Assembly: GCF_027922145.1 (NCBI RefSeq)
Contig: NZ_BSFC01000030.1
Coordinates: 1-64,000 of the forward strand
Direction: 5' to 3'
Source of the DNA: Novosphingobium resinovorum
Lineage (GTDB): Bacteria > Pseudomonadota > Alphaproteobacteria > Sphingomonadales > Sphingomonadaceae
DNA: 64,000 nt
Below the pieces are notes generated by a model. The model searched no databases, was not told the origin of the DNA, and saw only the letters and a list, made by a program, of their open reading frames with translations. The translations under genes were made by a program, and so were the position numbers. This document shows positions 35,886 through 44,915 of this stretch, piece after piece (position 1 is the stretch's first letter; every line of letters starts with the position of its first letter).

Positions 35886-36638
35886 TCAGATCTGGGCCAG
35901 CCCGCCATCGACGAAGAGTTCGACACCGTTGATATAGGATGCATCGTCTGAAGCAAGGAACATCACGGCCTTGGCGATCTCTTCCGGCTGGCCGATGCGC
36001 CCGGCGGGAACCTGGCCGATCATGAAGTCCTTGACGCCCTGAGCTTGTTCGCCACCGCCGAACAGCTCGTTCAGGCCGGCGGTCTCGGTCAGGCCGGGGC
36101 TGACGGCATTGACGCGGATGCGGCGGTCCTTGAGGTCGAGGATCCAGCTGCGCGCAAAATTGCGCACGGCCGCCTTGGTCGCCGAATAGACGCTGAACGC
36201 CCCGGTGCCCTTGATGCTGGTGGTGGACGAAGTGAGGATCACCGAACCGCCATCGCGCAGCAACGGCAGCGCCTTCTGCACCGTGAACAGGACGCCCTTC
36301 ACGTTGCTGTCGAAGGTCTGGGCGTAGTGTTCCTCGGTGATCGCGCCGAGCGGTGCGAGTTCGCCGCCACCGGCATTGGCGAAGACCACGTCGATCTGCG
36401 GGTGGCTCTGCTGGACCGCATCATAGAGACGGTCGATGTCGGCAAGGTTGGCCATGTCGCCGCGCACGCCGGTGATGTGGCCGCCGATCTGCTTCACCGC
36501 CGCATCCAGCGCATCCTGCCGCCGCCCGGTGATGAACACCGCCGCGCCTGCGGCCGCGAATGCCTTCGCCGTCGCCAGGCCGATGCCGCTGGTGCCGCCG
36601 GTAATTACCACTACCTTGTTCTCGAATGGGCTCGTCAT
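35886..36638 (-). CDS. Short-chain dehydrogenase/reductase
   Basis: A 250-residue classical SDR with TGGTSGIGLATAKA, FANAGGG, Ser in ILTSSTTSIKG, YSATK and a C-terminal GVELFVDGGLAQI. The ATG at 36638 begins the Rossmann domain; a longer frame to 36803 overlaps the LysR gene on the other strand and is not credible. It is divergent from a LysR regulator 111 bp away, which is probably its controller. Cofactor and substrate are not determinable. Confidence 0.9.
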   Translation of the reverse strand: MTSPFENKVVVITGGTSGIGLATAKAFAAAGAAVFITGRRQDALDAAVKQIGGHITGVRGDMANLADIDRLYDAVQQSHPQIDVVFANAGGGELAPLGAITEEHYAQTFDSNVKGVLFTVQKALPLLRDGGSVILTSSTTSIKGTGAFSVYSATKAAVRNFARSWILDLKDRRIRVNAVSPGLTETAGLNELFGGGEQAQGVKDFMIGQVPAGRIGQPEEIAKAVMFLASDDASYINGVELFVDGGLAQI

Positions 36639-36719
36639 TGTCTGTCTCCTTGGATTGCCGACCGATCGCCGGCGCCCGGCATCAATGAAACAAGAACGGT
36701 AGTGCCTGTAGTCGGCAAA

Positions 36720-36740
36720 TGTGGCACTCAGCGTTCCACA
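36720..36740. promoter_or_regulatory. Inverted repeat in the SDR/LysR divergent gap
   Basis: TGTGGCAC-N5-GTTCCACA, arms matching at seven of eight positions, lies immediately before the LysR start. This is a plausible autoregulatory LysR binding site. Confidence 0.45.
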
Positions 36741-36749
36741 TAAGGAACG

Positions 36750-37655
36750 ATGATGCGAATAGACCTGAACGACTATGCCTATTTCGCCGAAGTGGTGGCG
36801 CATGGCGGGTTCGCCCCGGCGGGCCGCGCGCTGCGTGAGCCCAAGTCGAAACTGAGCCGCCGCATCGCCGGTCTGGAGGCGCGGCTCGGGCTACGTCTGA
36901 TCGAGCGGTCCAGCCGCCGCTTCCGTGTCACCGATACCGGACAGGCCTTTTACGAACGCTGCAGGGCGATCCTGGCGGAAGCCGAGCAGGCCGAGGCACT
37001 GGTGCTGCAGGCGCAGGCCGAGCCGCATGGCCGGGTGCGTTTCAGTTGCCCGACCGGCATGGTGGCGCCGATCGGCGGGCTGATCGCCTCGTTCCTCGCG
37101 CGCTATCCCAAGGTGCGGCTGCAACTGGTCGCGACCGATCGGGCGGTCGATCTGATCGAAGAGCGGATCGATCTGGCCTTGCGCGTGCGAGCCAGCCTGA
37201 CCAGCGACGCCGCGCTGACGATGCGCTCGCTCGGCACCTCGACGCGCATTCTCGTCGCCGCGCCGCAACTCGCGAGCCGCATCGGCACCATCGCGCAGCT
37301 TGCCGAGGTTCCGGCGCTTTCCACCGACGATGCCGCTGACGATCTGGAGTGGAATCTGGAGATGGCGGACGGGATCCGCCACATGCTCCGCGTGGTCCCC
37401 AGGCTGGGGTGCGAGGACATGGCGGCGGTGCGCGACGCCGCCGTTGCCGGACTGGGCGTGGCGATCCTGCCCGATCATGTCTGCCGCGATGCCCTGCGCA
37501 CGGGAACGCTCGTGCGCGTGCTGCCCGAATGGCGCGGGCTGCAGGGCATCGTGCACCTCGTCTTCACGACCCGGCGCGGGCTGCCGCCGGCAGTCCGCGC
37601 CCTGATCGACCATCTGGCCGCCGGCTTCCCGCGCGACGGCCTCAACTCCGATTGA
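36750..37655 (+). CDS. LysR-family transcriptional regulator
   Basis: 301 residues. The N-terminal helix-turn-helix covers about 5-62 (HGGFAPAGRALREPKSKLSRRIAGLEARLG), with the periplasmic-binding-like effector domain from about 90. AAGGAACG precedes two consecutive ATGs; the second (36753) has the better spacing. Divergent from the SDR at 35886-36638, with an inverted repeat in between. Convergent with the next TBDT (6-bp gap). Confidence 0.9.
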   Translation: MMRIDLNDYAYFAEVVAHGGFAPAGRALREPKSKLSRRIAGLEARLGLRLIERSSRRFRVTDTGQAFYERCRAILAEAEQAEALVLQAQAEPHGRVRFSCPTGMVAPIGGLIASFLARYPKVRLQLVATDRAVDLIEERIDLALRVRASLTSDAALTMRSLGTSTRILVAAPQLASRIGTIAQLAEVPALSTDDAADDLEWNLEMADGIRHMLRVVPRLGCEDMAAVRDAAVAGLGVAILPDHVCRDALRTGTLVRVLPEWRGLQGIVHLVFTTRRGLPPAVRALIDHLAAGFPRDGLNSD

Positions 37656-37661
37656 GGTCGA

Positions 37662-39989
37662 TTACCAACTCAGTCCCGCACGGACATAGAGGTAGCGGCC
37701 GTTGAAACCGAACGGCGAGTAGTAGGGAAACGCGGTCACGCCGGTGGTGTTGAGCGTGGCGGGCACTTTTTTGGGATAGACATCGAGCAGGTTGCTTGCT
37801 CCCAGCGCTAGATTGAACGGCGCATCCTTGGGTTGGTAGCGCAGTTCTAGGTCAGTGATCGCGTGCTTGCCGGTGTGCAGGTCGCTGGTGGCGACGGTGC
37901 CGGGCTGTAGAACGTCCCCATAATAGGTGACACGCGCGGTCGCGCCCAGCGTATCGCCGGTCCAGACCACGGTGCCCGAGACCTTCTCGCCTGGCGTGCC
38001 CTCTTCGATCGTCAGGATGCGGCTGCGGGCGAACAGGGCGGTGTTGGCAGGCACCTTCGTCACCTTGATGTCGTTGACGTTGCCCGCGACGGTCAGGTCG
38101 AAGGTACCCGCGACTTCGGTGACGATCTTGTAGTTGGCGACCGCGTCGATGCCCTTGGTGGTGGTCGCCAGCCCGTTCAGGAAGAACCGGGCGGCCGAGA
38201 CGTTCGGGATCGTCGTGACGGCGATGTTTTCGGACAGGCCGATCTGGTTGCGCACGTGGATGCGATAGCCGTCCACCGTCAGCGAGAAGCCGCCGGTGCG
38301 CAGCACGAAACCGGCCGAGAGGTTGGTGGACTTTTCAGCCTCCAGCGCCTTGCCGCCCAGCGAGGTCGCTTCCGCCGAGGTTGAGGGATAGGTACCCGTG
38401 ACGATCTGGTTGCCGTTCTGGATGACCGAGGTGATCGAGGTGTAATACTGCTGGATCAGGCTGGGTGCGCGAAAGCCCGTCGAGGCGGTGCTGCGGATCG
38501 CGAAGGCGGGGCTGAAATCATAGCGCAGCGATAGCTTGCCGGTGGCGGTGCTGCCGAAGTCCGAATACTTCTCGCCGCGTCCAGCCACGGCGACCAGCAG
38601 CTTGTCGGTGACCTGTGCTTCGAGGTCGAGGTAGATCGAGCCGTTCTGGCGGTGCTCGTTCACTTCGTTGAGTGTCGAGAAGCCCGGGAAGCCCTGCGCG
38701 CCCGGCGTCGCGCCGGGATAGGCGGTACCATACCCATAGGATGCAGGTTCGCCCGCCTTGATCTCGTAGCTTTCGCGGCGGCCTTCGACGCCCCATGCCA
38801 CGTTCAGCGATTGGAACACGTCGAACTGCTTCGAGAAATCGATTCCGGCCACCCACTGGTCGTAGATCGAGGCGCCGTCGTAAAAGTCCGTCTGGCTGTC
38901 CGCGCCATACGTGTAGTTGGCGGAATCGCGGGTCCAGTAATCGATCCGGTTGCGGCCATAGCTGACGTTGAGGTCGGTCTTCCATCCCGCGATCTCGCCG
39001 CGCAGGCCTCCGGTTACGGTCAGATCCTTGGAGTGGGTGTTGATCTTGGGCAGGAAGCCATCGAGGTCGTAGACCGCTGCCGCCGTATCCAGCCGTGGGA
39101 ATGCGGCGGAGCTGGAATCGCGGTACTGGTAGCCGCCGAAGGCATAGACTTCCCAGGTGTCGTTCAGCGGCTTGGCCGAGTTGACGTAGACCGAGTAGCT
39201 TTCGACTTCCGGATCGCCGAAGCGATTGTCGACGACGGGCGTGGTCAGGCGCGGGTCCACGTCGCCACGGCTGGTGGGGTTGCGCTTGGTGTACTCGCCC
39301 GAAACCGTCAGGAAGCCGTCCTGTCCCAGCTTTATGCCCTGCCACCCGGCGGCGGTGACGGTGCTCTCCCCGGTGACGTGGCGGCTGTCGCGCGCGGTGT
39401 CGATCTGGGTGTCGTAGATGCCGTAAGTGACGGTGGCGCCGCCGCCGTGATCGGCTTCGCGCAGGCGCAGGTTGACGACACCGGCGATAGCGTCCGAACC
39501 GTATTGCGCCGAGGCGCCGTCACGCAGCACTTCGATCGACTGGAGCGCAGTGGACGGGATCGTGTTGAGGTCAACCGCTGCCGAGCCGCGACCTACCACG
39601 CCGTTGACGTTGAGTGAGGCCGAAGTGTGCGCGCGCACGCCGTTGATGAGCACCAGCGTCTGGTCCGGGCTCATGCCGCGCAAGGTGGCGGGACGGATCG
39701 CGTCGGTGCCGTCGGTGGCAGAGGGACGCGGGAAGCTGATCGAGGGGACCGAGTTGGCGAGCGCGGTGCCAAGCTCGGTCGTGCCCTGCTGCTTCAGGTC
39801 CTGGATCGTCACGACGTCCACCGGAGACGCGGTGTCGAGCTTCGAGCGCCCTTGGGCGCGGCTGCCGATGACGACGATCTCGCTGTCGGCGCCTGTAGCT
39901 GCAGCCGTTTCTTGTGCGGCGGCCACCTGAGCCTGATCGATGGCGACGGTCGATACGGCGGCGAGCGCCAGGACATTCGTGAACTTCAT
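37662..39989 (-). CDS. TonB-dependent receptor
   Basis: A 775-residue outer-membrane receptor. The signal peptide ends near QVAAAQE. The plug carries SEIVVIGSRAQGRSKLDTASPVDVV, TLRGMSPDQTLVLINGVRAH and IEVLRDGASAQYGSDAIAGVVNL, the pattern of the large TBDT class with QYGSDAIAGV. The C-terminus ends in Trp (YVRAGLSW). AGGAGAAAG precedes the ATG at 39989; the longer frame to 40085 is rejected. The symporter gene lies 126 bp upstream on the same strand, so an outer- plus inner-membrane uptake pair for one substrate is possible. Confidence 0.92.
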   Translation of the reverse strand: MKFTNVLALAAVSTVAIDQAQVAAAQETAAATGADSEIVVIGSRAQGRSKLDTASPVDVVTIQDLKQQGTTELGTALANSVPSISFPRPSATDGTDAIRPATLRGMSPDQTLVLINGVRAHTSASLNVNGVVGRGSAAVDLNTIPSTALQSIEVLRDGASAQYGSDAIAGVVNLRLREADHGGGATVTYGIYDTQIDTARDSRHVTGESTVTAAGWQGIKLGQDGFLTVSGEYTKRNPTSRGDVDPRLTTPVVDNRFGDPEVESYSVYVNSAKPLNDTWEVYAFGGYQYRDSSSAAFPRLDTAAAVYDLDGFLPKINTHSKDLTVTGGLRGEIAGWKTDLNVSYGRNRIDYWTRDSANYTYGADSQTDFYDGASIYDQWVAGIDFSKQFDVFQSLNVAWGVEGRRESYEIKAGEPASYGYGTAYPGATPGAQGFPGFSTLNEVNEHRQNGSIYLDLEAQVTDKLLVAVAGRGEKYSDFGSTATGKLSLRYDFSPAFAIRSTASTGFRAPSLIQQYYTSITSVIQNGNQIVTGTYPSTSAEATSLGGKALEAEKSTNLSAGFVLRTGGFSLTVDGYRIHVRNQIGLSENIAVTTIPNVSAARFFLNGLATTTKGIDAVANYKIVTEVAGTFDLTVAGNVNDIKVTKVPANTALFARSRILTIEEGTPGEKVSGTVVWTGDTLGATARVTYYGDVLQPGTVATSDLHTGKHAITDLELRYQPKDAPFNLALGASNLLDVYPKKVPATLNTTGVTAFPYYSPFGFNGRYLYVRAGLSW

Positions 39990-40115
39990 GACTTTCTCCT
40001 CATGCCGCGAACCGGTTGCGGTCGGATGCGACGGGACCTGAACACATTTAATTCTTTTGGGGCGCCTGTTGAGACATTGCCGCATCGCATGCCGGTACGA
40101 ATCTGTCTCATAAAT

Positions 40116-41468
40116 TTATCCAATATGTTCCGATATTTGCTTATCTGGAGAGGCGATGGTGTTAGTCTCCGACAACCCCAGGCGCTTTGCGACGATCACT
40201 GGGACGACCACCTGTCCTGCAACGTTCACCGCAGTACGACCCATGTCGAGTATCGGATCAATCGCGAGCAGCAATCCGGCGCCTTCCAGCGGAAGGCCGA
40301 GTGTCGAGAGTGTAAGGGTCAGCATCACGACAGCGCCGGTGAGGCCGGCGGTTGCTGCCGATCCGATGACGCTGACGAAGGCGATCAGCACGTAGTCGGA
40401 AGGCTGCAGCGCGATTCCGTAAAATTGCGCCACGAATATGGCTGAGATCGCAGGATAGATTGCGGCACAGCCATCCATCTTCGTAGTCGATCCGAGCGGC
40501 ACGGCGAAGGCGGCGTAAGCGCGGGGCACTCCCAGTCGCTCGGTAACTTGCTCGGTGACCGGCATCGTGCCGATAGAAGAGCGCGACAGGAAACCGATCT
40601 GGATGGCGGGCCAGGCCACGGCGAAGAACTTGCGCGGGTCGATCCGATGTAGCGCAAGCAGGCCTGGGTAAACGGCCAGCAACACAATAGCCAGCCCGGC
40701 GTAAACCGCAGTTGCAAAACTGCCCAGAGCCGCCATTGCATCCCATCCATAACGTACGACAGCGTTGGCCAGCAGCGCAGCGGAGCCAATGGGGGTCAAG
40801 GCAATGATCCAGCGCAGTACCTGGCGCAGCACTTGGTTGGCAGAGGTCATGAAACTCAGGAACGGCTTCGCCTGTTCGCCGACCCGCACGGCGGCCGCGC
40901 CGACTGCAGCAGCTGCTATGATGATCTGCAGGACATTGAACGTGACCGACGTGCTCGCCTTGCCATTCTCGACGTTCGTGGAAGCCGACATGCCTAAATA
41001 GTTGGACGGCACTAGCCCGGTCAGAAAGTCCAGCCAGCTGCCGACAGAAGCGGGCGTTTGAGCGGCGGTCCGGCTGATGCCGGCGTGCAGTCCGGGTTGG
41101 ATCGACAAGCCCAGTACCATGCCGATCATCACTGCGATGAGCGCGGTTATCGCGAACCATACAAGTGTATGCACGACCAGTCGCGCTGCATTATCCAAAC
41201 CGCGCAGCGCTGCCACCGACGCAACGATGGCAGTGAAGATGAGCGGGGGAACGAGTGTTCGCAGCAGTTGGACAAATATTTGGGCTACAGTTTGAAAGGT
41301 GAGCGTGGCACTCATGGCGAAAGCGCTCTGCGGGTCCAATCCGCGTATGATCAACCCGCCCAGTATCCCCACGATCATGCCGAGCAGCACTTGCATCCCA
41401 AAACCGTGAAATCGTGGGCGGCGGACAATATCCGAATAAGGGATCATTCGGCTTTGCCTAATCATCAT
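40116..41468 (-). CDS. Dicarboxylate/amino acid:cation symporter (DAACS, SLC1-like)
   Basis: About 450 residues with eight predicted helices and two re-entrant loops. SSIGTMPVTEQV in HP1, GSTTKMDGCAA in helix 7, and TAVNVAGQVVVPVIV in helix 8 correspond to the SSxxTLP, NMDGT and DxxRT-type motifs of GltP/DctA. The canonical NMDGT is KMDGC and the helix-8 acidic/Arg pair is DMGRT, so substrate preference may differ from glutamate. Start is uncertain: tandem ATGs at 41468/41465, or ATG at 41447, which has AGG upstream. An inverted repeat sits just before the gene. Confidence 0.85.
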   Translation of the reverse strand: MMIRQSRMIPYSDIVRRPRFHGFGMQVLLGMIVGILGGLIIRGLDPQSAFAMSATLTFQTVAQIFVQLLRTLVPPLIFTAIVASVAALRGLDNAARLVVHTLVWFAITALIAVMIGMVLGLSIQPGLHAGISRTAAQTPASVGSWLDFLTGLVPSNYLGMSASTNVENGKASTSVTFNVLQIIIAAAAVGAAAVRVGEQAKPFLSFMTSANQVLRQVLRWIIALTPIGSAALLANAVVRYGWDAMAALGSFATAVYAGLAIVLLAVYPGLLALHRIDPRKFFAVAWPAIQIGFLSRSSIGTMPVTEQVTERLGVPRAYAAFAVPLGSTTKMDGCAAIYPAISAIFVAQFYGIALQPSDYVLIAFVSVIGSAATAGLTGAVVMLTLTLSTLGLPLEGAGLLLAIDPILDMGRTAVNVAGQVVVPVIVAKRLGLSETNTIASPDKQISEHIG

Positions 41469-41487
41469 GAGTTGAAGCGCAAACAAG

Positions 41488-41512
41488 TTTCTCTATCGCA
41501 ATGATAGAGAAA
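41488..41512. promoter_or_regulatory. Inverted repeat upstream of the symporter gene
   Basis: TTTCTCTATC-N5-GATAGAGAAA, a perfect 10-bp inverted repeat, lies 20-45 bp upstream of the symporter start. The position suits an operator or a leader hairpin; no regulator is adjacent. Confidence 0.5.
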
Positions 41513-41530
41513 TATCTCGTCGCTTGTACG

Positions 41531-41787
41531 TCATGCAGGTTTTCCACGCGCTCCCGCGAGCGTCAGTTGGACTTGATCCTGGTCAACCTGTCCTCCCGGG
41601 CTCGTCGGATCAGATGATTCCGTTTCCGCGTCTGCATCATCTGATTGAGCTGAGATGTCATGGGTGATCCAGACATTGCCACCGATTTCGGAGCCGACGC
41701 CAATGGTCACTCGGTCAAGGATTTTGGTGCGGCATAGCTGACCACGTCGTTCTCGATGATAGGGTGCCGTGGCAGGGGATTGATCGA
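41531..41787 (-). pseudogene. cysE: Serine O-acetyltransferase C-terminal remnant
   Basis: Minus-strand text NPLPRHPIIENDVVSYAA in one frame continues in a second frame as ILDRVTIGVGSEIGGNVWITHDIS, ending with a stop at 41531-41533. This is the left-handed beta-helix end of serine acetyltransferases (RHPxIExxVxIYAxATILGRVTIGxGSxIGGNVW). A one-base shift near 41722-41735 breaks the frame, and the N-terminal half is missing. The enzyme makes O-acetylserine for cysteine synthesis, so the remnant next to sulfur-type monooxygenases fits a once larger sulfur-assimilation operon. Confidence 0.7.
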
Positions 41788-41850
41788 TGCGAGCGGCGGC
41801 ACTGTTCGTTCATACCGCTCATTCCTTGTGATGGTGGGCCGCCTGCGCTT

Positions 41851-43212
41851 TCAGGTTTCGATTGGTTCGAAATGCCGGACCGCCCCGTCCGTCTGGCCCG
41901 CAGCAGCATGGCGGTTGCCGATAAGCGGCAGACCTAGATGACCGCGCAGGGTCTCGGCTTCGTATTGCCCGCGAAACAGCCCGCGTTCCACCAGGATGGG
42001 AACGACCTTTGCGCGGAACCGATCCCAGTCGGCAGGATGTTGGACGAAGAGATTGAACCCGTCGGCGGCGCCGCTTTCGTACCAGTGCTGCACCTGATCT
42101 GCGATGGTTTCGGGCGAGCCGACGAGCCGCAGCCAGCCGAGCGCTTGCGCCTCCAGTACACCGCGCAGAGTGACGCCCGCGCGCCGGGCATTATCGATAT
42201 CATCGTGAAACCGCCTGATCCCGGCGTCTTCGCTGCGGGGAAGCTCGGGAAACGGCGCGTCGAGATCGTAAGTGCTGAAATCATGCCCGTCGAACTGTCG
42301 CGAAAGCGCATCCAGACGGCGGCGTATATCGCCGGCCGTCGTTCTTTGGCGCTCGATCTGCAGCGCTTCCTCGTCGGTATCAGCGACGATGATGCTCAAC
42401 GCCGGAATGAAGAGCAGTTCGTCCGGATCGCGCCCGATCGCCTGTGCGCGGGCGCGAATGTCCTGTGCCAGTTCGATGGCTTCATCGGTGCTGCGCGCGA
42501 AGCTGAAGACGATATCGGCGCGTCTCGCGCTGAGGTCGCGGCCCTGATCGGAGGTTCCTGCCTGAACCAGCGGCGGCTGCCCCTGCGGCGAACGCTGGAT
42601 ATTGAGCGGTCCCGTGACCGAAAAGAACTCCCCGCGATGATCGAGCCGATGCTGTCTTGCAGGATCCAGGAATCGCGGCGCAGTCCTGTCGCGGGAGAAG
42701 GCACCTTCTTCGTAGGAATGCCATAAGCCCTGTACCGCCTCGACCGCTTCGTCCGCGCGCCGGTATCGCATGTCGTAATCACCATGGCCGGAGCGACTGA
42801 AGTTACCCGCCGTCCCGGGATCCTGACTGGTCACGATGTTCCACCCGGCGCGGCCGCCGCTGATGAGGTCGAGCGAAGCCAGTCGCCGGGCAATATCGAA
42901 AGGCTCGCTGTACGTTGTGCTGACGGTCGCCACCAGGCCGATGCGGTTGGTGGCATAAGCAACAGCGGAGAGCAGCGTCAGCGGCTCCAGCCGGTTCAGG
43001 TGATGGTTGGGAAAGTCGGGCGTGATGTACTGGCTGTCGACTATGAAGACGAAGTCGAAATGGGCGTCCTCGGCTTCCCTGGCCTGCTTCACATACCAAT
43101 CGATGTTGACGCTGGCGTCCAGCGGCACTTGCGGATCGCGCCAGAGTTCGGTCCCGGATGCATCGCCCACGCCGATCAGGACGGCTCCCAGCTTCAGTGT
43201 ATCGCGTGCCAT
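41851..43212 (-). CDS. FMN-dependent monooxygenase (NtaA/SnaA/DszA/DmoA family), copy 2
   Basis: A 453-residue bacterial-luciferase-like (LLM) monooxygenase using reduced FMN from a separate reductase. Family marks are DFVFIVDSQYITPD, RLEPLTLLSAVAYATNRIGLVATVST, ARRLASLDLISGGRAGWNIVTS, RSPQGQPPLVQAG and the C-terminal GSPETIADQVQHW. Members split C-S or C-N bonds in organosulfur compounds or aminopolycarboxylates. It is the last intact gene of the operon, 12 bp after the ABC ATPase. It is paralogous to the monooxygenase at 48289-49665. No flavin reductase is encoded nearby. Confidence 0.9.
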   Translation of the reverse strand: MARDTLKLGAVLIGVGDASGTELWRDPQVPLDASVNIDWYVKQAREAEDAHFDFVFIVDSQYITPDFPNHHLNRLEPLTLLSAVAYATNRIGLVATVSTTYSEPFDIARRLASLDLISGGRAGWNIVTSQDPGTAGNFSRSGHGDYDMRYRRADEAVEAVQGLWHSYEEGAFSRDRTAPRFLDPARQHRLDHRGEFFSVTGPLNIQRSPQGQPPLVQAGTSDQGRDLSARRADIVFSFARSTDEAIELAQDIRARAQAIGRDPDELLFIPALSIIVADTDEEALQIERQRTTAGDIRRRLDALSRQFDGHDFSTYDLDAPFPELPRSEDAGIRRFHDDIDNARRAGVTLRGVLEAQALGWLRLVGSPETIADQVQHWYESGAADGFNLFVQHPADWDRFRAKVVPILVERGLFRGQYEAETLRGHLGLPLIGNRHAAAGQTDGAVRHFEPIET

Positions 43213-43223
43213 GATCGGACCTT

Positions 43224-44915
43224 TCAGTGAGCGGTGAATACGGCTGGGGCTTCGCTGCGCTGCGCGGACAAGCGCGGCGCAGCAGCCAGCAGACGGCGGG
43301 TGTAGGGATGGGACGGGCTGGCAAGCACCTGGTCGGCCGGCCCGGTTTCGACGATGCGGCCGCGATAGAGCACCGCCACCCGGTCCGCGATCCCCGCGAC
43401 AGAGCCGAGGTCGTGAGAAATGAAGACCTGCGCGATACCCTTTTCCTGCGCCAGACCACGCAGAAGCTTCAGGACATGAAGGCGATTGACCGCATCCAGC
43501 GCGCTGACGGGCTCATCGAGCAGCAGCACCCTTGGAGCGAGCGCCAGCGCGCGGGCGATCACCGCCCTTTGCCGCTGCCCACCGGAAAGGTGCCGGGGCA
43601 GGCGCGAGGCCAGCGCGGCATCGAGGCCGACGGCCTGCAGGGCTTCGCCGAGTGCCTGCGCGATGGAGGCGCCATCGGTTTCACCGCGCAGATGGAGACC
43701 CTCGGTAACAGAGGCCGCGATCGTCAGGTCGGGATCGAGGCTGCGCAGCGGATCCTGGAACACGTATTGCAACGTGCCGGACCGTCGCAGTTCGCGCAGC
43801 GGTCCGGCTTTCAATCCGTCGATCCGCGCGCCATCGAGTTCGATAGTGCCGCTCGCCGTCGGGATCAGGCCCAGGATCGTACGCAGGAGCGTGGTTTTCC
43901 CCGAGCCGGTCTCGCCGATCAGGCCGAGAATTTCTCCGGGAGCCAGTTCCAGATCGACGTCTTCGATCACCGTGCGGATTCCATAGCCCGCATGCAGCCC
44001 CTTCACTGCGAGCAGTGGCGTTCGCTTGCCGCTTACCGATGCCGGGCGGGCGCTGTCGATCGTGTGGACCGCGTGGTCTTCGATCAGGCTGCGGGTATAG
44101 GCGCTTTGCGGATTGCCGAGTACGCTGCGCGTGGGCCCGGCGTCCACGATCGCGCCGTCTCGCATGACGATGACGTGCTCGCAGATCTGTGACACCACGG
44201 CGAGATCGTGCGACACCAGGATCAGGGTCAGGGCCTGTTCGCGGCGCAGCCTGTCGATCAGGTCCAGCACTTCGGCCTGTACCGTCACGTCGAGCGCGGT
44301 GGTGGCCTCGTCGGCGATCAGGAGGCGCGGCCCGGCGCAGATCGCAATCGCGATGAGCACGCGCTGGGCCATGCCGCCCGAAAGCTCGAAGGGGTACTGC
44401 CGATAGACTGCGTCAGCATCCTCGAAGCCGACCTGGCGAAGCAGTTCCAGCGCGCGGTCGCGGGCGGCAGTGCGGCCGAGGCGCAGCGTCGCCCGGATCG
44501 CTTCCACCAGTTGGCGACCCACCGGGATCGAAGGATTGAGGTAGGAGCCCGGGTCCTGGAACACGGCCGAAAGCGCCTTCCCCCGCAAATCCTTCCACGA
44601 TGCCGCGTCGAGCCGGGAAAGGTCCACGTCCCCGAAGCGTATGGAGCCGGAGGCCACGTTCAGGCCCGGCGGCAGGACATCCAGGATCGCCCGGCAGGTA
44701 AGCGACTTGCCGCTGCCGGATTCGCCCACGATGCCCAGCGTCCCTCCTGCTGCCAGTTCGAAGCTCACATCCCGCACGAGTTCTCGGCCCTGCGCCGTCA
44801 CGACATGGAGGTTGCGGACCGAAAGCAATGGCTCGGCAGGCGGTTCCGGGCGGCGGTGGCGGATGCCGAGAGTAACGACGTTGTCGGCGGGAAGGCCGGA
44901 GTGGGCTTGCGTCAT
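43224..44915 (-). CDS. Double ABC transporter ATPase (DppD-DppF-like fusion)
   Basis: 563 residues with two complete nucleotide-binding domains. NBD1 has GESGSGKS, LSGGMAQRVLIA and LLIADEATTALDVT. NBD2 has GETGSGKTTLL, LSGGQRQRAVIARAL and VLLLDEPVSALD. This is the fused form found in peptide/nickel/opine importers (GsiA-like). The ATG at 44915 overlaps the permease stop and has AAAGGAG; the in-frame extension to 45422 is antisense-like shadow of the permease gene. It powers the importer formed by the next three upstream genes. Confidence 0.93.
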   Translation of the reverse strand: MTQAHSGLPADNVVTLGIRHRRPEPPAEPLLSVRNLHVVTAQGRELVRDVSFELAAGGTLGIVGESGSGKSLTCRAILDVLPPGLNVASGSIRFGDVDLSRLDAASWKDLRGKALSAVFQDPGSYLNPSIPVGRQLVEAIRATLRLGRTAARDRALELLRQVGFEDADAVYRQYPFELSGGMAQRVLIAIAICAGPRLLIADEATTALDVTVQAEVLDLIDRLRREQALTLILVSHDLAVVSQICEHVIVMRDGAIVDAGPTRSVLGNPQSAYTRSLIEDHAVHTIDSARPASVSGKRTPLLAVKGLHAGYGIRTVIEDVDLELAPGEILGLIGETGSGKTTLLRTILGLIPTASGTIELDGARIDGLKAGPLRELRRSGTLQYVFQDPLRSLDPDLTIAASVTEGLHLRGETDGASIAQALGEALQAVGLDAALASRLPRHLSGGQRQRAVIARALALAPRVLLLDEPVSALDAVNRLHVLKLLRGLAQEKGIAQVFISHDLGSVAGIADRVAVLYRGRIVETGPADQVLASPSHPYTRRLLAAAPRLSAQRSEAPAVFTAH

